From: Aquisphaera giovannonii
Lineage (GTDB): Bacteria > Planctomycetota > Planctomycetia > Isosphaerales > Isosphaeraceae
Assembly (NCBI RefSeq): GCF_008087625.1
Contig: NZ_CP042997.1
Coordinates: forward strand, 7,688,001-7,752,000
Length of the DNA: 64,000 bases
Direction of reading: 5' to 3'
Part shown: in pieces, positions 45,641 through 56,400 of the stretch
How the letters are laid out: each line of letters begins with the position of its first letter
How positions within the stretch are numbered: position 1 is the first letter of the stretch
The notes under the pieces: generated by a model
Told to the model about the DNA's origin: nothing
Database searches by the model: none
What the model saw: only the letters and a program-made list of their open reading frames with translations
Program-made: the position numbers and the translations under genes

Positions 45641-46288
45641 GATGAGACTCCCAGCGGGCAATTTTCGGTCCTCCCCTCGAGGGAGAATGTCATGATCGAC
45701 GCCCCGCTTGCGACCTGCAATGCGATTTCCCCTCCTTGCACCCTCCCGGTGGCCTTGAGCATCATTCCACCATCAAGGAATACCATGCACTTCCACCTTC
45801 ACGCACAGCCTACACAGCATCATGACGACATCAACGGGTGAACCGAGGGTGCCGGACAGCTTCGCTGCGTAGACGCTTCTAACTCCCACTCCAGGCGTAC
45901 AATGTTCGGATGAGCGATGCAGGCATCGCTCGTGGATATGCACAGCCGGAGAGCTTCCGCCGGCTCCTCCAATCCGGAATGAACCGGAGGCAGCGGCTAT
46001 GCCGCACGATTGCCGCGACCGGCCGCCTTGTCCTCCAGTTGGACCGGGCTTCGCCCCGCGTCCGGGCTCGAAGGGAGACACATCACCGACCGAACGCGCC
46101 CGATCATTGCACCGAGCTATCCGATGCTGATCACCCCCCGGGGCACCCATCCGCGCGACGAGGGGCGACCCTGAAAGGGGGCCGCTCCAGGAGCGGCATC
46201 CGGCGTTCCCGAGGGGTCGGCCGACTTTCGAGGGGTGAGGTCGTCACCGTCGTCGCTGCGAATGGCCCGCCACCCGGTCTCCCCTCCC
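45641..46288. other. long intergenic region without identifiable gene
   Basis: These 648 bases lie between glgP (whose promoter should be at the left end) and the 3' end of leuS. Open frames on both strands, the longest about 130 codons from 45910, show no recognisable pattern. The part from 45690 to 45910 is less G/C rich than the surroundings. A 20-base dyad lies at 45912-45931. No tRNA-like fold or transposase trace was seen. Confidence 0.5.
45912..45931. repeat. 20-bp inverted repeat
   Basis: GAGCGATGC, two bases, GCATCGCTC: nine perfectly paired bases on each side. The two-base centre makes it more like a protein-binding dyad than a transcription terminator, and no T-run follows. It lies about 270 bases upstream of glgP. 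Confidence 0.4.
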
Positions 46289-49183
46289 TCAGCCCGCCAC
46301 GAAGTTGACGAGCTTGCCGGGAACGACGACGACCTTGCGGATTGTCTTCCCCTCGAGCAGGGCGACGATCCGCTCGTCGCCCCGGGCGGCCGATTCAAGC
46401 CGGGCGGCGTCCGCGTCGGCCGGCACGGTGATCCTTGCGCGGAGCTTCCCGTTCACCTGGACCGGGACCTCCACCTCATCGTCCTTCAGGAGGGCGGGGT
46501 CGTAGGTCGGCCAGGGCTCGTAGGCGAGGGTCGTCGCGTGGCCGAGCAACTGCCAGAGTTCCTCGGCCAGGTGCGGGGCCAGCGGGCTGAGCAGGAGCGT
46601 GAAGGTCTCCATGGCCGATTTCGGCCGGACCTCGGCCGAGGTAAAGGCGTTGACGAATTCCATGAGCCGGCTGATCGACGTGTTGAACCGGAGCGCCTCC
46701 AGGTCGTCGGTCACGGCGGCGGTCGTCCGGGCGACCAGCTTGGCCTGCTCAGGATTCAGCGGCGCTTCCTTCACCCTGGGATCGAGCCGGATCTCGTCGG
46801 ACTCGTGGTCCGCGATCATCCGCCAGGCGCGGCCCAGGAACCGGTAGACGCCCTCGACGCCCTTCATGCTCCACGGTTTCACCGCCTCCAGCGGCCCCAT
46901 GAACATCTCGTAAAGCCGCAGGCTATCCGCGCCGTACTCGCCGACGACGGCGTCCGGGTTGATCACGTTACCGCGGCTCTTGGACATCTTGTGGGCGCGC
47001 GCCTCGACTCGCACGTCCGGCTCTGCGGACAGGACGAACCCCTCGCCCTTCTTCGTGACCTGTTCTTCGGCCAGTCGGACGGGCTCGACATATCGCCCCC
47101 CTTCGCCGCGGACGAACCGCCCATGCGCGTCCTCATCGAGCAACGCCGCGGAGATCCATTTGCCGGCCTTGTCTCGGAAGCCGGTGTATTCCACTTCGCC
47201 CAGGATCATCCCCTGATTCACCAGCCTCTGGAAGGGCTCCGGGGTGCTCACCAGGCCGCGGTCGAAGAGGACCTTGTGCCAGAACCGGCTGTAGAGCAGG
47301 TGCAGGACCGCGTGTTCCGCGCCGCCGACGTAGAGGTCGACGGGCATCCAGTACTTCTCCTTCTCCGGGTCCCACGGCTGGTCCACGTTCTTCGGATCCA
47401 GGTAGCGGAGGTAGTACCAGCACGAGCCCGCCCACTGGGGCATCGTGTTGATCTCGCGGCGGAGCCTTTCCGAGTACCGCACCCAGGCCGTCGCCTTGGA
47501 CAGCGGCCCCTCGGGCGTGCCGGTCGGCTTGAAGTCGTCCAGGTCCGGGAGCCGGACCGGTAGCTCCGCCTCGGGGACGGGCTGAACCTTGTCGTGCTCG
47601 TCGAGGACGACCGGGAACGGCTCGCCCCAGTATCGCTGGCGGGAGAAGAGCCAGTCGCGGAGCTTGTAGTTCACGGCCTTCCGGCCCAGCCCCGCCTCGC
47701 TCAGCCAGGCGGTGATGGTCGCTTTGGCCTCGGCGGTGGGCAGGCCTTCGAGCGAGAACTCGGGGTGCTCGGACTGGATGACGGTGCCCTCGTCGCACCA
47801 GGCCTCGGCGAAGGCGCCTGCGTCTGCCAGGTAGGCGGCGCGGAGGGCGTCGCCTTCCAGCCTCGGCGACGAGGGCCCGCGGTGGGCGGCCAGCCAGGAA
47901 TCGGTCGGGGAGACGACCGCGACGATGGGCAACCCGAAGGCCCGCGCGAACTCGAAGTCGCGCTCGTCGTGGGCGGGGACGGCCATGATGGCGCCGGTGC
48001 CGTAACCCATCAGGACGTAGTCCGCGATCCAGATCGGGATCGGCTTGCTCGTGACCGGGTTGATGGCGTACCCGCCCGAGAACACGCCCGTCTTCGTCTT
48101 GGCCAGGTCGGTGCGGTCGAGGTCGCTCTTGCGGCTCGCCTGGTCGCGGTAGGCGGCGACGGCCCCGCGTTGCTCGGGCGTCGTGACGCGGTCGACCAGC
48201 GGATGCTCGGGCGCCAGCACCATGTAGGTCGCGCCGAAGAGGGTGTCGGGCCGCGTCGTGTAGATGCGGATCACGTCCGCCGGCGGAGGATCGACGAACC
48301 CCTCGGACTGGCGACGGACCTCCCAGCTCATCAGGTCGTCGTCCAGCAGGATCGGGAAATCGACCTCCGCGCCCTCGGAGCGGCCGACCCAGTTGCGCTG
48401 CATGTCCTTGATGGCACGCGGCCAGTCGACGACCTCCAGGTCCTCCACCAGTCGGTCCGCGTAGGCCGTGATCCGGAGCATCCACTGGGTCAGCGGCATC
48501 CGAACGACGGGGTGCCCGCCCCGCTCGCTCTTGCCGTCGATGACCTCCTCGTTCGCCAGCACCGTGCCCAGCGCCGGGCACCAGTTGACGGGGACCTCCG
48601 CGCGGTAGGCCAGGCGTCGAGCGTCGCGGTAGGCGTCCGCATTCGTCGTCCCCGGCGGGATGGGCAGCTCGGCGATGGGCCGGCCCTTTCCGGTCCGCTC
48701 TCGGCCCTGGGGGTCGGTCCACACGTGGTCGGGATCGTACCAGGTGTCGAAGAGCTTCAGGAAGATCCACTGGGTCCACTTGTAGTAGCCCGGGTCGGTC
48801 GTGTCGACCTCGCGGCTCCAGTCATAGGAGAAGCCCAGCGACTTTATCTGGCGGCGGAAGTTGGCGACGTTGGTCTCGGTGGTGATCCGGGGATGGGTAT
48901 TCGTCTGGACGGCGTACTGCTCCGCGGGCAGGCCGAAGGCGTCCCATCCCATCGGATGCAGCACGTTGAACCCGCGCATCCGCTTGAATCGGCACAAGAT
49001 GTCCGTCGCGGTATACCCCTCCGGATGCCCGACGTGCAGCCCGGCGCCGCTGGGATAGGGGAACATGTCCAGGATGTAGAGCTTGGGCCGGCCGCGGTCG
49101 CAGTCCGTCGCGCGGAATGTCTCGTTCGTCTCCCAGTATTCCTGCCACTTCGGCTCGATTCGCTGCGGATGATACGCGGGCAT
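46289..49183 (-). CDS. leuS: leucyl-tRNA synthetase
   Basis: The 964-residue class I synthetase charges tRNA-Leu. The HIGH-type motif is [13 protein letters not shown] at about 49-61 and the KMSKS motif is KMSKSRGNV with Lys732. The editing domain sits between them ([34 protein letters not shown]), and the C-terminal anticodon-binding region ends with [20 protein letters not shown] and [13 protein letters not shown], as in bacterial LeuRS. The ATG at 49183 gives the standard start; GAGAGAG lies about 10 bases upstream. The frame is open further upstream but unsupported. Confidence 0.97.
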   Translation of the reverse strand: MPAYHPQRIEPKWQEYWETNETFRATDCDRGRPKLYILDMFPYPSGAGLHVGHPEGYTATDILCRFKRMRGFNVLHPMGWDAFGLPAEQYAVQTNTHPRITTETNVANFRRQIKSLGFSYDWSREVDTTDPGYYKWTQWIFLKLFDTWYDPDHVWTDPQGRERTGKGRPIAELPIPPGTTNADAYRDARRLAYRAEVPVNWCPALGTVLANEEVIDGKSERGGHPVVRMPLTQWMLRITAYADRLVEDLEVVDWPRAIKDMQRNWVGRSEGAEVDFPILLDDDLMSWEVRRQSEGFVDPPPADVIRIYTTRPDTLFGATYMVLAPEHPLVDRVTTPEQRGAVAAYRDQASRKSDLDRTDLAKTKTGVFSGGYAINPVTSKPIPIWIADYVLMGYGTGAIMAVPAHDERDFEFARAFGLPIVAVVSPTDSWLAAHRGPSSPRLEGDALRAAYLADAGAFAEAWCDEGTVIQSEHPEFSLEGLPTAEAKATITAWLSEAGLGRKAVNYKLRDWLFSRQRYWGEPFPVVLDEHDKVQPVPEAELPVRLPDLDDFKPTGTPEGPLSKATAWVRYSERLRREINTMPQWAGSCWYYLRYLDPKNVDQPWDPEKEKYWMPVDLYVGGAEHAVLHLLYSRFWHKVLFDRGLVSTPEPFQRLVNQGMILGEVEYTGFRDKAGKWISAALLDEDAHGRFVRGEGGRYVEPVRLAEEQVTKKGEGFVLSAEPDVRVEARAHKMSKSRGNVINPDAVVGEYGADSLRLYEMFMGPLEAVKPWSMKGVEGVYRFLGRAWRMIADHESDEIRLDPRVKEAPLNPEQAKLVARTTAAVTDDLEALRFNTSISRLMEFVNAFTSAEVRPKSAMETFTLLLSPLAPHLAEELWQLLGHATTLAYEPWPTYDPALLKDDEVEVPVQVNGKLRARITVPADADAARLESAARGDERIVALLEGKTIRKVVVVPGKLVNFVAG

Positions 49184-49552
49184 CGGTCCAGCTCTCTCTC
49201 GTCCGCCACAAGTTCGGACTTCGTTGATGTTTGCCTCGCCACCTTCGCGGAGGCTCGCGGCAGGCGGCGGCCGCCCGGCGGCGGCATGGGGGCACGGGAA
49301 ACCTTGAGCGCGGCCCGGGATTTCGGCCCGGACGCCATCGCGACCATGGACGGACGGGGAGTCCGCCACGGTCGCAGCCCATCCTACCAGACGGCCGAGT
49401 CACCGTCTCCACGGGGCGACCGGCGGAGCCTCATGCCGATCCAATGGAGCGGCCAAGACCTCGCCGGGTTCGGGACGCCCGCGACTGGGGCCGGTTGTGA
49501 TGCGGGCCCCGCCCGGCAATCCGCGCTCGGAGTGGAATGACGTGATCTCGCA
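49184..49552. other. intergenic region between leuS and the PEP-CTERM gene
   Basis: This 369-base region should carry the leuS promoter and the end of the PEP-CTERM transcript. No convincing -35/-10 pair was found. No T-box leader (no specifier stem or conserved T-box word) is apparent in front of leuS. Open frames here are Arg/Gly-rich shadows. Confidence 0.4.
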
Positions 49553-50275
49553 TCAACGCCGTCGGGATGACCGACGGACGAGCCCGCACGCCAGAAGGCA
49601 CGTCGCGATGAGGCCGAGGCTGGCGGAGGCCGGTTCGGGCACGGCGGCCGTGATGGTCACGGTCCCCGAAGTGCTCGTGTAGGAGACGGCGGACTGTTCC
49701 GAGAATCCGTCGTCGACCACATCAAAGTAAGTGCCCGACCCCGACCCGGACGAGCCGTCGCCGGCATTCGGGACCAGGCTCACGGTGAAGGACTCGCCCT
49801 CGCTCGTGATCGAGGCGTCCAGCGACAAGGATGCCAGCAGGACCGGCCCGCTGCTCGACGAGAGCGCGACCGGCGAGAAGTCGTTGGTGGTGTCGAAGCC
49901 CACGAACGAGTCGTTCGGGTAGTCGGTCGTGGAAGGGGTGCCACCGACGGGCGGCGGCGACATCAGGCCGGCGACGTAGTCGGCGCTGTTGCCGAAGAAC
50001 ACGTAGCTCCCGTCGTTGAGGTAGCCGAACCCCTGGCTCGAGGAGAAGGCGAGATTCCCCGCGGTATTGGCCGTAATCTGGATCAAGAATGCATAGTTGT
50101 TAATGACATCGGGTGCGGATGCATCGGCCGTGCTCGAGAGGTACACGTTTAGCGTGCCCGTGCCCCCCTGGGCGACCGTGGCATCGCCGATCGATATGAC
50201 CAGATCCGCCCGGGCCGGGACGGCCCACCCGAGGGCGAGGGACGCAACGCACACGATTCCCATACGACATCGCAT
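49553..50275 (-). CDS. PEP-CTERM sorting domain protein
   Basis: The 240-residue exported protein has a signal peptide (about 1-23, ending VPARA), a beta-rich body full of Ser, Thr and Gly, and a C-terminal PEP-CTERM tail: VPEPASASLGLIATCLLACG followed by basic residues RRSSRRR. The tail is the recognition signal for an exosortase, which cleaves it and probably attaches the protein to the envelope; no exosortase gene lies in this window. The body (ISIGDATVAQGGTGTLNVYL) resembles cohesin-like or beta-sandwich modules in similar proteins. The start at 50275 has AGGAG 9 bases upstream. The giant surface protein gene lies upstream on the same strand. Confidence 0.9.
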   Translation of the reverse strand: MRCRMGIVCVASLALGWAVPARADLVISIGDATVAQGGTGTLNVYLSSTADASAPDVINNYAFLIQITANTAGNLAFSSSQGFGYLNDGSYVFFGNSADYVAGLMSPPPVGGTPSTTDYPNDSFVGFDTTNDFSPVALSSSSGPVLLASLSLDASITSEGESFTVSLVPNAGDGSSGSGSGTYFDVVDDGFSEQSAVSYTSTSGTVTITAAVPEPASASLGLIATCLLACGLVRRSSRRR

Positions 50276-50469
50276 TCGGCGGACTCCTGACCCGAACCGG
50301 GCCGGGAAGGTCCCGTCGGCTCGGTGATGCGGGCTGATGAGGCCCGATCGACGACGCGTCGCCGATCGGGCGGACTTCGAAGCAACAATTCAAGAGGGAG
50401 GGAGACTCCGTTCGGCTCGTCGAGCGGGGCGAGGCCGCCCGGGGTGGACGGGCACGCGGCCCCGGTCGA

Positions 50470-53400
50470 TCATCCCAGGGGCAAGCCGGACTTCAGTTTA
50501 TGCCCCTTCGCCCGGGTCGCCAGCGCGAGGTCGAGCGCCGAGATCTTGCCGTCCCCATTGACGTCGACGTTCAGGGGTGCGTAGCCCGCGGTCCTGGATT
50601 GATTGACCGCGGCCGCGACGGCGCCCAGATCGGCGTTGTCCACGACGCCGTCCCCGGTCACGTCGCCGAGCAGCCGAAAGAAGTGATGCGTCGAACCGAC
50701 GCCCTGCCCCGAAGGCGGCTTGAACGCCAGGGCGTAGTAGCCGTCGGCGGCCGTCGTGGTGGGACTGCCCCCCAGGCCGCCCGCCCCGAACTCGATCTCG
50801 ATCGCGTCGTCGACGACCGAGAGCAGGCCCTTGAGGGAGATCGGCACGGGGGTCCCGCCCCCGTCCAGGTTGTACTTCATCAGGGTCAGCTCGGGGGCCT
50901 GGCCGGAGGCGGGGCTGTTCACCGACCGGACAATCGCCTGGAGCACGGCGAGCCTGGGGTCGTTGAAGGCCACATCGATGTAGCGGATGTAGGACCGCTC
51001 GGCCGCGCCTCGCTCCACCGTCACGCCGCTGATCGCGAGCCCCGATGCGGCCGGCGGAGTGTAGGACACGGAGAATGCCCCCTGCCCCGCCGTCGCGTGC
51101 GCGGCCTCGGCGTTGCCGGACGAGTCGATGCCCGCCGTGGAGAACACGAAGGAGTGCGCGACGCCGTTGTCATACGCGGGCGGGATGACATAACGAATGG
51201 CCGCCGCGACGTTCCCGTGGCCGTCCGGCACGCCGGCGGGGATCGCGGGGCCGGCGGGCGTCGGCGCGTGCCCGTCGATCGACACCCAGGCCCTGAAGTA
51301 ATTCAGGAGCCCGCCGCCCACGTCGTGGCCGGACAGTTTGACGGAGATCGTCCCGTCGCCGTTGTACGACCCGCCTGCAATCGACGTGACCGGCGGGCTC
51401 AGGTCGGGCACGTAGGTGGATGCCTCGATCCGAGGCCGATACGCCTGGGTGTTGCCGGCGGCGTCCGTGGCGGTCGAGTAGAAGGCGTAGATGGTGTTGC
51501 TCTGGCCGGTGAACAGCGCCACCGCCGCCGCGGTGCTCCCCTGGGTGACGTTCGGGGTCAGCGTCTGCCACGGCGTCCACGCCCCGCCGTTGGCCGACAC
51601 ATAGACGGTGAACGACGTGATCCCCGACGGCGTCGTCCCGCTCGGGTCGGTGCCGGAGACGGTGACCGCGAAGATGGATTGCGACTGCCGCGTGAGCAGC
51701 GGACTGATTTGGCTCGTGGGCGGGGTCGCGTCCATCAGCCAGGAGGTCGACGCGGTGCCCACGCCGGCCGCCGTGTCGGCCGCGTTGAGGACCTGCGTCG
51801 CGTCGACCGTGAGCTCATAGTTCCCGTCGTCGCGGGTCAGTCCGCTCAGACCGGATACCAGGTAGGTGGCGGTCGTGCCCGGGACGAGCGTCGCCGTAAC
51901 GCTGCCCGCGGGGATGTCAACGACGTAGCCGTCCCGCGTCAGGCTCAGGCCGCCGGGTATTGTGGCCGAGTCGACGGGCACGCTGAAGGTCACCGTGGCG
52001 GCGTCGACGGCCTGGTTCCGGACCGCGGGGCCGTCGATCGCCAATCCCAGGACGTCCGGGAACTGCTCGGTCGCGACGTCCGCGAAGGCCGCCTCGGCGA
52101 GCATCGCGTTGTTGTTCGAGCTGACCGCGAGGCCGGCCAGCACCGAAAAGGGCATGTCGACTTCCACCGCTCCGACCTCGATCCAGCTCTCGCCATCGGT
52201 GCTATAAAAGCCCTCGAAGACGTTGCCGGTACGCTCCAGCTTGACGCGGACGGGCGCCGAGATCCCGGCGACCTGGTCGCTGCCGACGTTGCCGTAGTCG
52301 TCGCGCCACTGGAGGGCGACGCCGTTATCCTGGATGGCGACCATCTGGACGAAGGCGGTGTAGGCATAGTTGTACTCGCGGATGCCCACCCCCGCGAAGC
52401 CGCCCGGATCGGAGTTCGTCAGCGAGTTGACGTCCGCGGCGATGGACCCGCTGCCGTTGAACGGCTGCGAGGCATAGTTGAGCTGGTCGTAATAGTCGTT
52501 GTTGTCGTTGCCGCTGCCGAAGACCCTCCAGCTCTGGCCGTCATAGAGCGCGCCGCCCGGGAGGCCGGGGTAACCGATGTCGGCGTCGCTCCAGCCGGCC
52601 GGCAGGACCGAGACGTTCGTGAACGTGGCCACGGCGAGCGTGCCGTCGTTGTGGGATGTCAGGGCCAGCCCGGCCAGCGCCACGTCCGGCATGTCGATGG
52701 TCACCGGAGCGCCGATCGGGTACCAGTACGTGCCGTCGTAGCTGTAATTGCCCATGAACGCGTCGCCCTGCCGCACGAGCTGGACCCAGACAGGCGCCCC
52801 AAGGTAGACCTGCTCGTTGCCGAGGTTGCCATACTGGTCGCGCCACTGGAAGGCGACGCCGTTGCCGGGCGTGGCGACCACGTCGACGAAGGTCGACGCC
52901 GGGTCGAGGGACGATCGGTACATCACACCGGCCTTGGCCCACTGGTCGGTGTAGGTGAGGCTGGCCACCCGCGCGGAGATCGAGCCGTCGCCCTGGAACG
53001 GCTCGGCGGTGTAATGGAACTGGTCCGCACCATTCCAGATGTCCGAGCCGCCGCCGGCGAGGGTCCAGGTGCCGGTCGTGGCGTCGAACGAGCCGGATCC
53101 CGGGAGGCCCGGGCCGCCGACGTCCGAGTCGCCGAATCCGGGCGGGAGCTGCGAGGGGGACGTGACCGAGACGTGGTCGAACGTCGCGGTGCCCAGCACG
53201 CCGTCGTTCGCCGAGTCGTAGGCCAGGCCGACCTGGACCGGGTCGTTCATCGCGATCGAGACGGTCCCATCGAGTGTCCAGTTCACCCCGTCGGCGGAGG
53301 TGAAACCTTCGTAGGTGTTGCCCGAGCGGATCATCATGACCCATTGAGGCGCCGCGACTGGCAGATATCCGTTCCACTGGGCGTCGGTGCCGGCGCCGTC

Positions 53401-56400
53401 GCGATACTGGAAGTCCACGCCGTTGCCTGGCGTCACGAAGATGAAGGCGAAGCTGGCGGACGGGTCGAGCCCGTCGCGGACCATGATGCCGGCCTTGGCC
53501 CAGGCGGAGGTGTCGCTCATGCTGCCGACCCTGGCGATGGCCACCAGGTCGCCGTTGCGAGGCTGAGAGACGTAGTGGAACTCGTCGTAGTTGTTCCAGA
53601 TGTCATAGCCCGACGCGTTGACCGTGAACGTGCCGTTCGAGTACGTGGCCGAGCCGGCGATCGCCGGCGGGCCGACGTCCTCGCTGGTCCACGGCGCGAG
53701 CAGCGCCGGCGGCTGCGCGAGGAATTCGCCGGTCCACGAGTCGATTTGGATGATCGAGGTCGCCCCGCCCGTGGCGCCCGTGAAGCCGACGTAGGCCGAC
53801 GTGCTGTTGAGGTAGCCCGCGAGGTTGATGGCGTACTGGGTCGAGAACGTGGCGCCGGTCGTCTCGTCGGTGATCGTCTCGGTCAGCGTCGTGCCGTCGT
53901 AGCTCAGCGACGCCTGGAACGTATGCGGCGTCGCGTCGGTGGCGGCCGCGTTGAAGTCGATCCCCGTGCCGTCGAGCGGGACGTACACGTCCCCGGGGCC
54001 GGGCGGGGAGACGTCGGGGTAGTCGCCGTTGACGTACAGTCCCGTCGAGCTGTGGTCGCCGAACGGCTTGTAGGCGTCGAACTTGATCGCCACGCTGTTG
54101 CCGATCCCCGCGTAGCCCAGCCCGCCCCCGGCCTGTCCCAGGGCCGACGTGCCCGCGCCGCTATTCTGGATCGTGAACGTGAAGCCGTCGGCGATCGGCG
54201 GGGCCGTCGTCCCGGGGGCCATCTGGAAGGTGAACGTCGTGGTGAAGTTCAGGACCGAGACCGGCGTCGTGTAGAACGAGCTGGACGAGTTGAACTCGTA
54301 ACCGTTGGTCAACTGCATCGCCCCGTCGTTCCAGTCGACGTTGCCGTTGGCCGAAAGGTCCGAGTGGCTCGAGAACCCGCCGGAGTGGTCGATCAGGGTC
54401 CCCGTGGCGATGGCCTGCGTCGGGGAGTACGGCGAGTACCCCGCGTCGTTGTACGCCCGCACCCGGTAGTAGTAGGTGCCCACCGGCAGGCCCAGGTCGC
54501 GGTACGTCGTCCCGTCCGTCGTGCCGACCTGGGTGAAATTCTCGCCGTCGGTCGATCGCTCGATCGCGAAGCCGGTCTCGTTGTACGAGTTCGAAGTCCA
54601 GCTCAGGTCGATCTCCGACGACGAGGGGTTGGTGCCCCGCACGGCGGTCGGGGCGCCCGGCAGCGGCTCCGTCGAGGTGAAGGTCCAGTCGAGGATGTCC
54701 TGGAGTTCCCAGAAGCCGTCGTCGCCCGTCGAGCCGGTGAAGCCCACGTACGCCGTGTCGCTGCCAATCAGCGAAGCGATGTCCACCTGGTAGGTCGCGG
54801 TGAACGTCTCGCTCGCGTCGAGGGTGTTGACGATGCTCTCGGTCAGCGTGGTCCCGTCGTAGGTGATCGTCACCTTCTTCGGCGCCTGGCTGTTCAGGAG
54901 CAGCCCGTTGCCGGTCGTGTCGACGCCGCCGAACGGCCCCTCGCCGTTGATGAACAGGCCGGTCGTGCTCCCCGACGGGTCGCCGGGGTTCTGGAACGGG
55001 TCGAGCTTGATGGCGATGCTGTGTCCGATGCCCTGGTATCCCATCCCGCCGAGGCCCTGGCCCAGGGCCGTCGGCGAGCCCGCCTGGATGACGAAGGTGA
55101 TGCCGTCGGCGTAGTCGGGCTGCGTCCCCTCGTGGAGCCGGACCTCGAACGACGTCGTGAAGCTCCCGATCGTGAGCCGATTGTTCGTGAAGACGCTCCC
55201 GACCTGGCCGGTCGCCTTCGTCAGGCGGGCCGTCGCCTCGGCGAACTGGGCGGCGCCGTTGGCGGTCAGCCCGGCGGTGTTGTGGAAGCCGCCGCCCTCG
55301 TCGACCGTCGCGCCGACCGTCGCCCCGCGGACGGCGGACACCGAGCTGGCCGCGGGGTTCACGTTGAACGCCTCCACCCGATACCCGTACATGCCCGGCG
55401 CGAGGCCGGCGTCGACGTAGCTGAACTGGCCGGCGGGGACCGAGGCGATCGTCGCGAAATTGACCCCGTCGTTCGATCTCTGGATCTCGTAGTGGTCGTT
55501 GGCGATCCCGGTCCAGGAGAGGGCGATGGTGCTCGCCGTCACGTTGGTCAGGGTCAGCGCGGGGGGCTGGATCGTGATCTGGACCTGCGCCGGGGCGGAC
55601 GCGGCCGAGGCCCCCGCCTGGTTGATGGCGACGACCTCGTACGTGTACGGCTGCCCGATCGAGAACGGGCCGGGGTCGGTGTACGAGGAGGCGGTCCCGG
55701 GGACGGTCGTCAGCACGCTGTAGTTCACGCCGTCCGTCGAGCGGAGGATCTGGATGCCCGTCGGTGCGGCGCCGGGGGCCGGGGCGGGGTTGGTCCAGCT
55801 CAACTGGATCTTCGACCCCTGGCCCAGGACCGTCGAGGCGGCCAGGCCGGTCGGCGTCGCCGGGGCGGCCGTCGCCTCGGGGAATAGCCCGAAGACGGAG
55901 AACGCGTATTGCGAGCCGACGTAGACGTGGCCGTTGGCCACCGTGGGCACGGTGAATTTCACCGCGCCGCCGAGCTGGTCACGCTGGCCCACGGTGGCGC
56001 TGTCGTACAGCTCGACCGACGGATTCAGGGCGTCGTAAGCGAGAAGGACTCCAGGGCCGTTCGAGCCGTACTGGTCTACCTGGAGCTCCCAGACGATCGC
56101 GTCGGTCGGGGCCAGGGGCTCCGCCGTCCCGTTCGCCGAGACCACCGGCTGGGCGCCGGGGAATCCCGCGTAGTAGGTGCCGTAGAGGATCGGGCGGTCG
56201 CCCGGCTGACTGCCGTCCTCGATGTGGCCGTTGCTGACGTAGTAGCCTTTCAGGACGTCGCCCGAGCCGTGGTAATAGATGATCCCGCTCGTGCCGCTGA
56301 CCTGGAGGAAGCTCGGCGAGCCCCACACGCCGGCCTGCCCGGCCGTCACCGTCTGCACGTTGGCGTCCGGGCCGGTCCCCGGGTTGGGGACCTGGCCCAT

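Noticed and set aside
45910-46308. 132-codon plus-strand frame in the glgP-leuS gap
   Set aside because: No recognisable motif, no ribosome-binding site, and it runs into the 3' end of leuS.
50500-55887. 1795-codon open frame on the plus strand, antisense to the giant surface protein
   Set aside because: It is Arg/Gly/Val-rich with no domain, while the minus strand encodes clear domains end to end. Long antisense frames are expected at this G+C content.
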